NCBI RefSeq assembly: GCF_001424025.1
Contig: NZ_LMPZ01000005.1
Span: 88,063-152,062, forward strand
Direction of reading: 5' to 3'
DNA from: Brevundimonas sp. Leaf363
GTDB lineage: Bacteria; Pseudomonadota; Alphaproteobacteria; Caulobacterales; Caulobacteraceae
DNA length: 64,000 nucleotides
Shown here: positions 44,455 through 52,751 of the stretch, piece after piece
Layout: every line of letters starts with the position of its first letter
Numbering within the stretch: position 1 is the stretch's first letter
The notes under the pieces: generated by a model
What the model was told of the DNA's origin: nothing
Seen by the model: the letters and a program-made list of their open reading frames with translations, nothing else
The model's database searches: none
Made by a program: the position numbers and the translations under genes

Positions 44455-44765
44455 ACCGCCGCCCGGGCTCCGCCAACCCCCGGACAGCAAAACGCCCGCT
44501 CCGCCGGGAGGGGGGATGGCGGAGCGGGCGTCTGCTTGGAGGAAGCATCGACCGGAGGAGCTTGATACTGGAGCAACCCAGGGGGGCTGGGGGGGCTGTT
44601 CAGGGACCCGGATCGCTCCGAACTCCAACCGGTCGATGATGCAGATTTCGCGGTCCAAGCCGGCGGGCGAAGGGCCGGAACGGGGCCATTTCGTGTTCCG
44701 CACGATTTTCCGCAGACGACGCTTCCCGGGCTGGCGCTTCGTCGCCATCGGCCTAGATTCCCTCC
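44455..44765. other. 311-base intergenic region with structured elements, no gene found
   Basis: No plausible coding frame was found on either strand. It holds the hairpin at 44492-44531 and, farther on, a set of complementary segments: CATCGACCGG at 44546-44555 pairs with CCGGTCGATG at 44629-44638, GGAG (44557-44560) with CTCC (44623-44626), and GGAGC (44570-44574) with GCTCC (44615-44619). These nest, which could fold as one structure. The rest is G-rich. Confidence 0.55.
44492..44531. terminator. Strong hairpin downstream of the HtrA-type gene
   Basis: A perfect 14-base stem (44492-44505 with 44518-44531) with a 12-base loop lies 37 bases after the stop. On the plus strand it is not followed by a T-run. 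On the minus strand it is followed by TTTTG. It may stop transcription of the protease gene in a Rho-assisted way, or act in the other direction. I list it as a terminator with reserve. Confidence 0.5.
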
Positions 44766-45101
44766 ATGAGCCTGGACCCATCAGGGCCTGCCGCTGCCGG
44801 CCCGTCCGTCTTCTTCGACCGGCGCGAGCTGGACCTGATCCTGCGGATCTACGGCCGCATGGTCGCCGCCGGCGAATGGCGCGACTATGGCATCATCGGC
44901 GGCAAGGAGGCGGCCGAGTTCGCCGTCTTCCGCCGCACCGGCGACGCCCCAGCCTACCGTATCGAGAAGCGCCCCGCCCTCCAGGCGCGCCAGGGCCAGT
45001 GGTCGGTCACTGGCGAAGGCGGCCAGATCCTGCGCCGCGGGCACGAGCTCCCGCAGGTGCTTCGGGTCTTCGACAGCCGCAAGTTCCAGGTGGTGGAATA
45101 G
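44766..45101 (+). CDS. DUF2794-family protein
   Basis: The 111-residue product matches DUF2794, a family found in Alphaproteobacteria: FFDRRELDLILRIYGRMVAAGEWRDYGIIGGKEAAEFAVFRR, then YRIEKRP and WSVTGEGGQILRRGHELPQVLRVFDSRKFQVVE. No membrane segment is present. Function is unknown. ATG 44766 is preceded by CCCTCC, with no good ribosome site. A large inverted-repeat element follows it. Confidence 0.88.
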   Translation: MSLDPSGPAAAGPSVFFDRRELDLILRIYGRMVAAGEWRDYGIIGGKEAAEFAVFRRTGDAPAYRIEKRPALQARQGQWSVTGEGGQILRRGHELPQVLRVFDSRKFQVVE

Positions 45102-45124
45102 GGCCAGGCGGCGGCGCCTGCCTT

Positions 45125-45204
45125 GGGTGAAGAGTGCCAGTGAGCAAGTCGTGAGCTGACACTGATCGACTGGCTCACCCCTCGCTCACTGGCACTCTTC
45201 ACCC
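45125..45204. repeat. 21-base perfect inverted repeat between convergent genes
   Basis: Arms 45125-45145 and 45184-45204 are perfectly complementary over 21 bases, with a 38-base spacer that contains a second small stem (GTGAGC at 45151-45156 with GCTCAC at 45173-45178). It lies between the DUF2794 and Bax-inhibitor genes, which point at each other. No T-run follows on either side, so it is not an ordinary terminator. Confidence 0.75.
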
Positions 45205-45216
45205 TTCCCACCCGCC

Positions 45217-45251
45217 AAGAAAAAGGGCCCCGGCATTTCCGCCGAGGCCCT
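45217..45251 (-). terminator. Rho-independent terminator of the Bax-inhibitor gene
   Basis: On the minus strand an 11-pair GC-rich stem (45241-45251 with 45224-45234, one G-U pair) and a six-base loop are followed by TTTTTCTT. It begins 26 bases after the stop of the gene at 45277. This is the clearest intrinsic terminator in the window. Confidence 0.9.
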
Positions 45252-45276
45252 CGATCTCGTCCGGCCGTGAAGCCTC

Positions 45277-46023
45277 TTAGTTCCGGTTGCCGCCCATGAA
45301 GGCCAGCAGGAATTGGAACAGGTTCACGAAGTTGATGAACAGGCTCAGCGCACCGAAGCCGGTGGCCACGCCCATCGCCTGCTGGTCGCCGCCCAAGGCG
45401 TAGTAGGTCATCTTCAGGCGCTGGGTGTCGTAGGCGATCAGGCCCGCGAAGATCAGCACGCCCAGGCCCGAGATGATCAGGTAGAACGTCCCCGACTGCA
45501 GGAACATGTTGACCACCGAGGCGATGACCAGGCCGATCACGCCCATGATCAGAAAGGTGCCCATGCCCGACAGGTCCTTCTTGGTCGTGTAGCCCACCAG
45601 GCTCAGACCGCCGAAGGCCGCCGCCGTGACCAGGAAGGTCGTGGCCAGCGATTCACCCGTGTAGCGCAGGAACAGCAGGCCCATGCCGGCGCCGATCGAG
45701 GCCACCACGGCCCAGTACAGCATGTTCACGCCGCGCGCCGTCGGGTTCTTCATGAAGAACATGGAGCCGAACAGCAGCACCAGCGGCAGGAACTGGATGA
45801 TCATGCCCAGCATCGTCAGGCCGACGCGGCCGTCCGCGCTGACGCCGAACAGCAGGGCCTGGACCGGCGGATAGTTGCCGGTCAGGAAGGCCAGGCCGCC
45901 CGCGACCACGAGGCCGAGCGCCAGCTTGTTGTAGACGCCCAGCATGAAGCTGCGCAGGCCGGCGTCGACCGACATGTCGGCGGTGGCGACCGGGGCGCTG
46001 TAACCGTTTCTAAAATCGCTCAT
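45277..46023 (-). CDS. Bax inhibitor-1 family membrane protein (YbhL/YccA type)
   Basis: The 248-residue protein has seven hydrophobic helices and the family motifs: FMLGVYNKLALGLVVAGGLAF, NMLYWAVVASIGAGMGLLFLRYTGESLATTFLVTAAAFGGLSLVGYTTKKDLSGMGTFL and, near the end, IFAGLIAYDTQRLKMTY with the calcium-leak Asp site. Bacterial members are inner-membrane proteins of uncertain role, proposed calcium-leak channels or FtsH modulators. ATG 46023. It ends before a strong intrinsic terminator. Confidence 0.93.
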   Translation of the reverse strand: MSDFRNGYSAPVATADMSVDAGLRSFMLGVYNKLALGLVVAGGLAFLTGNYPPVQALLFGVSADGRVGLTMLGMIIQFLPLVLLFGSMFFMKNPTARGVNMLYWAVVASIGAGMGLLFLRYTGESLATTFLVTAAAFGGLSLVGYTTKKDLSGMGTFLIMGVIGLVIASVVNMFLQSGTFYLIISGLGVLIFAGLIAYDTQRLKMTYYALGGDQQAMGVATGFGALSLFINFVNLFQFLLAFMGGNRN

Positions 46024-46150
46024 CGCGAGCTCTTTTCTCCCAAATGCCGGACGTCATCGTCCAGCTTTCGTCAGATATCGGGGCGGATGCCCGGCTCCGC
46101 AAGCGAATCCGGGCTTTCAGGGGGTGCAAAGGCCCGCTACCAACCGTCGC

Positions 46151-46687
46151 ATGCTGCGCCTGTTCACGGCCCTGGCCGTGCCCTTCGACATCGCCGAAAC
46201 GCTTCAGCGGCGCCAGACCGGCCTGCCGGGCGCGCGCTGGCGGCCGACGGATCACCTGCACATCACCCTCGGCTTCTACGGAGAGATGGACGAGCGGCGG
46301 GCGGACGACCTGGCCTCTGAACTGGAACGCGTGCGCGGCGAGCCGCTGACGCTGAGCCTGAACGGCGTCGGCTCCTTCGGCGAGGGCCACCGCGCCCGCA
46401 CGCTCTGGGCCGGCGTCGGCCTGACCCCGGCGCTGGAGGTGCTGCACGGGCGATGCAAGGCGGCGGGCGAACGCGCCGAAATCGCCATGGAGCGCCGCAT
46501 CTACCGGCCGCACGTCACCCTGGCCTATCTGAAGCCGCACACCGACCCGGACCGCATCGGCGCCTGGATGGCCGGCCACAACATGCTGAAGTCGCCCGAC
46601 TTCCAGATCGACCGCTTCGGCCTCTATTCCAGCGTCACGACGCCGGATGGGGGCGTCTACACCCTGGAACGGGAGTACCCCCTGTGA
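46151..46687 (+). CDS. thpR: RNA 2',3'-cyclic phosphodiesterase
   Basis: The 178-residue protein is a 2H phosphoesterase with the two catalytic motifs H37-I-T39 (HITLGF) and H121-V-T123 (HVTLAYL). It opens terminal 2',3'-cyclic phosphates of RNA. The N-terminus MLRLFTALAVPFDIAETLQRRQ is typical. The start is ATG 46151 rather than 46124, because the family begins at this position. The stop shares bases with the next GTG (GTGA), so the two genes are coupled. Confidence 0.93.
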   Translation: MLRLFTALAVPFDIAETLQRRQTGLPGARWRPTDHLHITLGFYGEMDERRADDLASELERVRGEPLTLSLNGVGSFGEGHRARTLWAGVGLTPALEVLHGRCKAAGERAEIAMERRIYRPHVTLAYLKPHTDPDRIGAWMAGHNMLKSPDFQIDRFGLYSSVTTPDGGVYTLEREYPL

Positions 46688-47247
46688 CGCTCAGCCAGGC
46701 CCCCGGCCCGACCCTCGAGACCGCCCGCCTGATCCTTCGCCCCACGGCGCTGGAGGACTTCCCGCGCTGGGCCGAGACGATGGAGAACCCGGCCTCGTCG
46801 CAATACATCGGCGGCCCGATGGGCCCCGCCGCCTCCTGGCGCGGCATGATGACCATGGTCGGGTCATGGACCCTGACCGGCGTCGGCATGTTCTCGCTGA
46901 TCGAGAAGTCCAGCGGCCTTTGGATGGGCCGGATCGGTCCGTGGAAGCCGCACGGCTGGCCCGGCAACGAGGTCGGCTGGGGCCTGCATATCGACGGCAT
47001 GGGCAAGGGCTATGGGCTGGAGGCCGCCGTCGCCACGATGGACTACGCCTTCGACGTGATCGGCTGGGACGACGTGATCCACTGCATCGACCCGGACAAC
47101 CACCCCTCCGCGGCGCTGGCCCGGCGGCTCGGCTCGGTCCTGATCGGCCCCACCGAACTGCCGCCCCCGTATCAGGATGTGCCGAGCAACAAATGGGGCC
47201 AGGATCGCGCGGCGTGGAAAATCAACCGCGCGACGCTGGTTGGCTGA
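46684..47247 (+). CDS. GNAT-family N-acetyltransferase (RimJ/RimL type)
   Basis: The 187-residue product has the GNAT order: ETARLILRPTALEDFPRWAET, MFSLIEKSSGLWMGRIGPW, the acetyl-CoA region EVGWGLHIDGMGKGYGLEAA (a variant of the Q/RxxGxG/A motif) and the C-terminal DVIHCIDPDNHPSAALARRLG. It probably acetylates an amine, often a protein N-terminus or a small molecule. GTG 46684 overlaps the thpR stop by 4 bases. It converges on the glycosyltransferase at 47222 with 26 bases shared. Confidence 0.9.
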   Translation: MTLSQAPGPTLETARLILRPTALEDFPRWAETMENPASSQYIGGPMGPAASWRGMMTMVGSWTLTGVGMFSLIEKSSGLWMGRIGPWKPHGWPGNEVGWGLHIDGMGKGYGLEAAVATMDYAFDVIGWDDVIHCIDPDNHPSAALARRLGSVLIGPTELPPPYQDVPSNKWGQDRAAWKINRATLVG

Positions 47248-49552
47248 TCCAGACTACGGGCGCGCCGAACAGGGCCCGCGCCGTCGCCTCGACCGCCTCT
47301 CGATCCACCGCCGGATCGTCTACCGCTTCGACCACCCCGACCGACAGCGCCGGCAGTCCGCTTAGCGGCGTCTCGAAGGCGCGAGCGTCCAGCAGGGTCA
47401 GCCGCGCCGCCTGCGCGGTCCGCTCGGCGGTCACCAGATCGGCCTTCAGCCCCCGCACCTCGGCCGCCAGCGGCCGGTTCGGCCGGTCGCTCCACAGCGG
47501 CGTGTGAACCAGCCCGACATCGTCGCCGTCCAGCACCCGCGCGCGCGCCACGGTCGCCGGTTCGCGCAAGTCCCCGGCCAGCAGCCGCTCGAACACCGCG
47601 CGCGGCTCGGATCGCTCGGTCAGATGCGGGGGGACAGGGAAGGGGCGGGGGCTGCCGCGATCCCGCTTGAGGGCGCCGCCCGCATGAGCCGCCTGATAGC
47701 GTTGGCGATAATCGATCCTCAGCGTGTGGCCCACCCCCTCCAGCCCGCCGCCGGCCGAGGCCGTCAGACTGTCCGGCGACTGGCGCATCAGCATCAGCGG
47801 CCCGTCCGTCATCCGCCCCACCGCATACGGCCCGAACCGCGCGGCCAGCCGGGCCAGATATTCGCTGTCGGCGCCGAACCGCACCTCGTCCCAATAGCCC
47901 ACGCCGGCCATCGCCTCTCGCCGTCGAACCATCAGGCTGGGCAGGCTCCAGCGCAGGGGGCTGGGCACGCGCGATCGCGGCGCGAAGACCAGATCGGGGG
48001 TGCAGGTCGCACAGCGCGCCAGGGCCGCGATCCAGTCGGGATACGCCTCCAGCGCCCGGACCTGCCGCTCGATCCGCTCGGGATGCGACCAGTCGTCGGC
48101 GTCCTGGCAGGTCACGAAGACCCCCTTCGCCTCCGCCAGCGCGCGGTTGCGCGAATGGTACGGCCCGCGATTGCGATCGTTGCGCAGCAGGCGGAAACGG
48201 CGGTCCTGTCGGGCAAAGGCCTGCGCGACCCGGGCCGTGCCGTCGGTGCTGGCGTCGTCGACGATCAGCACCTCCAGCTCCGCCCACGTCTGCGCCGCGA
48301 CCGACGCCAGGGACGTCGCCAGCGTCGCCTCGGCGTTGAACACCGGCACCATGACGCTCACGCGCGGCCCCGTGATCGATCGCGCCGCCGCCTGGGTGGT
48401 CAGGGCGTCCAGCATTGCGGGCGTCGTCGGCGTCACCGGCGCCAGCCCGTGCCGCATGAAAACCTTGTTCAGCGCCTCCAGCCGATCCGCCCCGCGCGCC
48501 AGATTGGCGCGGGCCAGATCGATCCGGTCGCCCGGCGAGGCGGCGTCCAGCACCGCCTGGGCCTGGCCCGTTCGTCCGGCCTCGGCCAGCAATTCGGCCT
48601 GCATCGCCGCCAGACCCGGCGCCCAGGCTCCGCCCGCCGCCAGGGCCTCCAGCCGCTCCAGCGCCCGGTCCGGCCGTCCCTCGAACCGATCCAGCCCGGC
48701 CAGGGCCCATCGCGCCGCGCCGTCGTCCCCCGATCCTTCCAGCGCCGCGCGCGCCTGCACGCCCAGGCCCAGGGCATGATGGGCCAACGCCATCCGCACG
48801 TCCGCCGGCTCCCCGACCGGTCGCCCGTTCGCCGCCCCCGCTTCGTCCAGCTCGACCCGCGCCAGATCCCGCCGGGCCCGCCACGCCGCCGGCCCGTCCT
48901 CGCCGATCAGGGCGTCCCACAGATCGATCAGGCCCGGTCCCGGCCCGGCGGCCCGGCCGACCGCCTCGGCCCGCTTGGCGACCTCCGCCGACCGGGCCCC
49001 GGATCGAACCGCCGCGTCCAGGGTCGCCATCGCCCCGGCCGCATCCCCCGCCGCCAGCCGCGCATCCACAAAGGCCAGCGCCTGGGCGGGATCCTCCTCC
49101 ACAGACACCAGCGCCAACTCAAGGTCGCCCGGCCCGATCCGACCCCGCCCGACCAGCCGCAGCGTGATCCGCAACGCCGCCGGCTCGGGCGCATCCACGA
49201 ACGCCTGCGCCATCGGCTCGGATAGCCTCAGCGCCACGCTTTCAGTCCCCACGGCGATCACCAGCTGGCACCCGAACCGCAGATGGCCCGGCGACCGCAG
49301 GTCCAGCCGCAGCCGTCCGCTCACCACTGGACCCTCCGCCGCCCGCACCCGCAGCGCCTCCGGACCCTCGACCGCGAAGGACCAGCCGTCGCCCTCGGCG
49401 AGCACGTCCGCCGTGGGAAAGGCGATGCGCCCGCTGACGACGCCAGAGACCGCCACGCCGATCGGCACCGGCGCCCTGACTCCGGCCAACGCCGCCATGC
49501 GCGCGCGCCAGCCCGCGCGGGGTTTCTTCGGCGGCGGGGATGCGGCGGACAT
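47222..49552 (-). CDS. Large GT2 glycosyltransferase with N-terminal helical region
   Basis: The 776-residue protein begins at ATG 49552 (MSAASPPPKKPRAG). Residues about 40-160 are beta-rich and unassigned, about 160-380 are Ala-rich and helical, TPR-like. The GT2 domain follows at about 395-600: RVSVMVPVFNAEATLATSLAS, VLIVDDASTDGTA and CQDADDWSHPERIERQ with the DxD site, then GVGYWDEVRFGADSEYLARL. The remaining C-terminal region is of unknown fold. The role is probably in synthesis of the envelope glycan exported by the neighbouring kps genes. It is divergent from kpsM. Confidence 0.85.
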   Translation of the reverse strand: MSAASPPPKKPRAGWRARMAALAGVRAPVPIGVAVSGVVSGRIAFPTADVLAEGDGWSFAVEGPEALRVRAAEGPVVSGRLRLDLRSPGHLRFGCQLVIAVGTESVALRLSEPMAQAFVDAPEPAALRITLRLVGRGRIGPGDLELALVSVEEDPAQALAFVDARLAAGDAAGAMATLDAAVRSGARSAEVAKRAEAVGRAAGPGPGLIDLWDALIGEDGPAAWRARRDLARVELDEAGAANGRPVGEPADVRMALAHHALGLGVQARAALEGSGDDGAARWALAGLDRFEGRPDRALERLEALAAGGAWAPGLAAMQAELLAEAGRTGQAQAVLDAASPGDRIDLARANLARGADRLEALNKVFMRHGLAPVTPTTPAMLDALTTQAAARSITGPRVSVMVPVFNAEATLATSLASVAAQTWAELEVLIVDDASTDGTARVAQAFARQDRRFRLLRNDRNRGPYHSRNRALAEAKGVFVTCQDADDWSHPERIERQVRALEAYPDWIAALARCATCTPDLVFAPRSRVPSPLRWSLPSLMVRRREAMAGVGYWDEVRFGADSEYLARLAARFGPYAVGRMTDGPLMLMRQSPDSLTASAGGGLEGVGHTLRIDYRQRYQAAHAGGALKRDRGSPRPFPVPPHLTERSEPRAVFERLLAGDLREPATVARARVLDGDDVGLVHTPLWSDRPNRPLAAEVRGLKADLVTAERTAQAARLTLLDARAFETPLSGLPALSVGVVEAVDDPAVDREAVEATARALFGAPVVWISQPASRG

Positions 49553-49664
49553 GACGCAGCTATGCCCGCAGTCGCCGATGCGCGGAAGCATCGCCTTGCG
49601 CCCCTGCGCGCGTCAGTGCATGGAAAGCCCTTGTCGTCGCGCGGGGAGCGGTCGGACCGCTGAC

Positions 49665-50555
49665 ATGAGTTTCACGCCTATTCCCGCCGGATCGCGCCGT
49701 GAAGCGGTGCTCGATGGTCTGTTCGCGCAGATCCGCCTGCTGTACGTGCGCTTCATCTCCACCCGGTTCGGCGGCGGTCTGCGGCACAGCCTGAGGGCGA
49801 CCTACGCCATCGTGCTGCGCGATGCGACCGCGCGGTTCGGCCACCGCTCGGCCGGCGCCATCTGGATGATCATCGCGCCCCTGCTGCGTCTGGGCGGCAT
49901 GATCGCGATCTTCCAGTTCCTGGGACGGCCCGCCGCCGCGGGCGACAGCCTGATCATCTTCTTCATGACCGGCATGGTGCCCGTCTTCCTGCTTCGCCAC
50001 GCCATCACCTCGGCCGGCAGCGCGATCAAAAGCAGCTCGATGATGAACTTCCGCCAGATCGGCCCGCTGGAGGTCGTTTCCGCGCGCGTCTGGACGGAGC
50101 TGGTCAGCGAAGTGGTGATCGTCGTCATCATCATGATGGGCGCCAGGGCCTTCGTCGGGTTGGCCATCACCCACTGGTTCAAGCAGCCGCTGGAGCTGGT
50201 GATGGCGTTCGTGATGCTGTCCTACTTCGTCTTCTGCATCAGCTTCCTCAGCGCCCAGATCGGCCGCATCTTCCAGCAGTGGAGCGACATCACCCGCTTC
50301 ATCGCCCGCGCGCTGTTCTTCACCTCGGGCGTCTGGTTCACCATGGCCTCGCTGCCGCCCGAGCTGCGCGGCGTCATCAAGTGGAATCCGGTGGCGCACC
50401 TGATCGAATGGATCCGCGACGCCGCGATCTACGGGTTCGAAAGCGACCTGTTCGATCCCTGGTATCCGTTCTGGTTCGGGACGGTCTGCCTGTTCATCGG
50501 CCTGGTCATCAACGCCCTGTATCACCTGGGCGGATACGACGTGGACGGCAGCTGA
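49665..50555 (+). CDS. kpsM: Capsule polysaccharide ABC exporter permease (KpsM type)
   Basis: The 296-residue protein has six hydrophobic helices and the ABC-2 family order: RFGHRSAGAIWMIIAPLLRLGGMIAIFQFL, PVFLLRHAITSAGSAIKSS and ARALFFTSGVWFTMASLPPELRGVIKWNPVAHLIEWIR. It forms the membrane channel for capsule or O-antigen glycans with the KpsT ATPase. ATG 49665 (MSFTPIPAG). Its ATPase is two genes further, after ugd, so a single operon is likely but the order is unusual. Confidence 0.9.
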   Translation: MSFTPIPAGSRREAVLDGLFAQIRLLYVRFISTRFGGGLRHSLRATYAIVLRDATARFGHRSAGAIWMIIAPLLRLGGMIAIFQFLGRPAAAGDSLIIFFMTGMVPVFLLRHAITSAGSAIKSSSMMNFRQIGPLEVVSARVWTELVSEVVIVVIIMMGARAFVGLAITHWFKQPLELVMAFVMLSYFVFCISFLSAQIGRIFQQWSDITRFIARALFFTSGVWFTMASLPPELRGVIKWNPVAHLIEWIRDAAIYGFESDLFDPWYPFWFGTVCLFIGLVINALYHLGGYDVDGS

Positions 50556-50661
50556 CGCCGGGGCGCCACACGCCGCGCCTCACCCACGCCGACCCCCGTT
50601 GCACGCTGGACTTGCGTGCCGCCGGTGACTATTCGGGCCGCCAGACTTCAGGGATACCTCC

Positions 50662-51984
50662 ATGCGCGTAGCGATGATCGGCACAGGCTATGTGGGCCTG
50701 GTGTCTGGCGCCTGTTTCGCCGACTTCGGCCACTCGGTCGTCTGCATCGACAAGGACCCGTCCAAGATCGAGCGCCTGCTGAAGGGCGAAATCCCGATCT
50801 TCGAACCGGGCCTGGACAATCTGGTCGCCGACAACGTCAAGGCCGGCCGGCTCAGCTTCACTCTGGACGGGGCCGAAGCCATCAAGGCCGCCGATGTCGT
50901 CTTCATCGCCGTGGGCACGCCGACCCGCCGAGGCGACGGCCATGCCGACCTCAGCTACGTCTACGCCGCCGCCGAGGAGATCGCCGGCCTGATCGACGGC
51001 TTCACCGTCATCGTCAACAAGTCGACCGTGCCGGTCGGCACCGGCGACGAGGTCGAGGCCATCATCAAGCGGGTCAATCCCGGCGCCGACTTCGCCGTGG
51101 TGTCGAACCCCGAGTTCCTGCGCGAAGGCGCCGCCATCGACGACTTCAAGCGCCCGGACCGCGTCGTCGTGGGCGTCAATGACGACGAGAGCGAACTGGG
51201 CCTGCGCACCAAGGCGGCGATGAGCGAGCTTTATCGGCCGCTGCGCCTGAACGAGACGCCGATCCTGTTCGTCGGCCGCCGCACGTCCGAGCTGATCAAA
51301 TACGCCGCCAACGCCTTCCTGGCGATGAAGATCACCTTCATCAACGAGATGGCGGACCTGTCCGAGAAGGTCGGCGCCGACGTGCAGCAGGTGGCGCGCG
51401 GCATCGGCCTGGACGGCCGCATCGGCGGCAAGTTCCTGAACGCCGGCCCCGGCTACGGCGGCTCCTGCTTCCCCAAGGACACCATCGCCCTGGTCCGCAC
51501 GGCCCAGCAGTACGACGCCCCGACCCGCCTCATCGAGACGACGGTCGAGGTCAACGCCGCCCGCAAGAAGGCCATGGCGGACCGCATCATCCAGACCATG
51601 GGCGGCGACGTCTCGGGCAAGACGGTCGGCGTCCTTGGCGTCACCTTCAAGCCGAACACCGACGACATGCGCGACGCGCCCTCGCTGGACATCATCCCGG
51701 CGCTGCAGGCGGCCGGCGCCAAGGTCCAGGCCTTCGATCCCGAGGGCGAGCACGAGGCGGGCCCGCTGCTGCCGGGCGTCGATTTCAAGCCTGGCGTGTA
51801 CGAGGCCATCGAGGGCGCCGACGCCCTGGTCATCCTGACCGAGTGGGACGAGTTCCGCGCGCTGGACTTCGATCGGGTCAAGGCGGCGCTGACCAGCCCC
51901 GTCGTGGTCGACCTGCGCAACATCTATCGGCCCGACGAGATGAAGGCGGCCGGCTTCATCTACGCCTCGATCGGCCGCGCGTGA
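50662..51984 (+). CDS. ugd: UDP-glucose 6-dehydrogenase
   Basis: The 440-residue enzyme oxidises UDP-glucose to UDP-glucuronate with two NAD. Motifs are MRVAMIGTGYVGLVSGACFADFGH, VGTPTRRGDGHADLSYV, VVSNPEFLREGAAIDDF and the catalytic C269 in GPGYGGSCFPKDT. GVLGVTFKPNTDDMRDAPS and PVVVDLRNIY follow. ATG 50662. Its position between the exporter permease and the ATPase links uronate supply to the exported glycan. The product is also the substrate of the epimerase at 33754. Confidence 0.97.
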   Translation: MRVAMIGTGYVGLVSGACFADFGHSVVCIDKDPSKIERLLKGEIPIFEPGLDNLVADNVKAGRLSFTLDGAEAIKAADVVFIAVGTPTRRGDGHADLSYVYAAAEEIAGLIDGFTVIVNKSTVPVGTGDEVEAIIKRVNPGADFAVVSNPEFLREGAAIDDFKRPDRVVVGVNDDESELGLRTKAAMSELYRPLRLNETPILFVGRRTSELIKYAANAFLAMKITFINEMADLSEKVGADVQQVARGIGLDGRIGGKFLNAGPGYGGSCFPKDTIALVRTAQQYDAPTRLIETTVEVNAARKKAMADRIIQTMGGDVSGKTVGVLGVTFKPNTDDMRDAPSLDIIPALQAAGAKVQAFDPEGEHEAGPLLPGVDFKPGVYEAIEGADALVILTEWDEFRALDFDRVKAALTSPVVVDLRNIYRPDEMKAAGFIYASIGRA

Positions 51985-52082
51985 TCACGATCCGTCCGGT
52001 CGCGGCCCTTCTCGCGGCGCGCGACGCCGTCTATGGTGAATGCGTCGCGCCGGTTCGTGCGACGGGGGCGTGCGCGTAAGCG

Positions 52083-52751
52083 ATGATCGAGCTTCGTGGG
52101 ATCGAGAAATCTTACCGGACGCGCCACGGCCTGCGCCCGATCATCAAGCCGACCAATCTGATCTTCTACCGCGGGGCCAACACGGCCGTGCTGGGGATGA
52201 ACGGCGCCGGCAAATCCACGCTGATGCGCCTGATCGGCGGCGTCGAGCGGCCGGACAAGGGCGAGATCATCAAGGACGTGAAGATCTCCTCGCCGATGGG
52301 CATCGGCAGCGGCTACAGCGGAAACCTGACGGGCGCCGAGAACCTGAAGTTCGTGTGCCGGCTGTTCGAACTCGATCTGCAGGAAACGACGGACTTCGTC
52401 CGCGACTTCGCCGACCTGGGTCCCTATTTCTACGAGCCGACTTCGACCTATTCGTCTGGCATGCGCTCGCGCCTCAACTTCGCGATCAGCATGTCTATCG
52501 ACTTTCAGGTCTATCTGATCGATGAAGGGCTGAGTGCGGGGGACGCCTCTTTCAGACGAAAGTGCCAGGACGCCTTCGCTCGGCGGAAGTCGCGGTCCGA
52601 TCTCATCATGACGTCACACAATATGTCGACGATCCGCGATTTCTGCACCACCGCCGTGGTGCTGGACGAGGGTCAGGTAGTGCCGTTCCAGGACCTGGAC
52701 GCGGCTGAGGATTATTACATGGAAATCGTGGCCCGGAGGATGGCTCAGTGA
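52083..52751 (+). CDS. kpsT: Capsule polysaccharide ABC exporter ATPase (KpsT type)
   Basis: The 222-residue ATPase has Walker A LGMNGAGKST, the signature YSSGMRSRLNFAISM, Walker B VYLIDEGLSAGD and the switch His in MTSHNMS. The short length and SSPMGIGSGYSGNLTGAENLKF are typical of KpsT and related O-antigen or capsule exporters. ATG 52083 has weak ribosome-site sequence (GTAAGCG). The stop overlaps the GTG start of kpsE by 4 bases. Confidence 0.94.
   Translation: MIELRGIEKSYRTRHGLRPIIKPTNLIFYRGANTAVLGMNGAGKSTLMRLIGGVERPDKGEIIKDVKISSPMGIGSGYSGNLTGAENLKFVCRLFELDLQETTDFVRDFADLGPYFYEPTSTYSSGMRSRLNFAISMSIDFQVYLIDEGLSAGDASFRRKCQDAFARRKSRSDLIMTSHNMSTIRDFCTTAVVLDEGQVVPFQDLDAAEDYYMEIVARRMAQ

Noticed and set aside
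43045..44781. A minus-strand frame starting MATKRQPGKRRLRKIVRNTKWP in the 44.7 kb gap
   Set aside because: The first residues look protein-like, but the frame continues through the antisense of the HtrA-type protease with low-complexity sequence. I do not support it as a gene.
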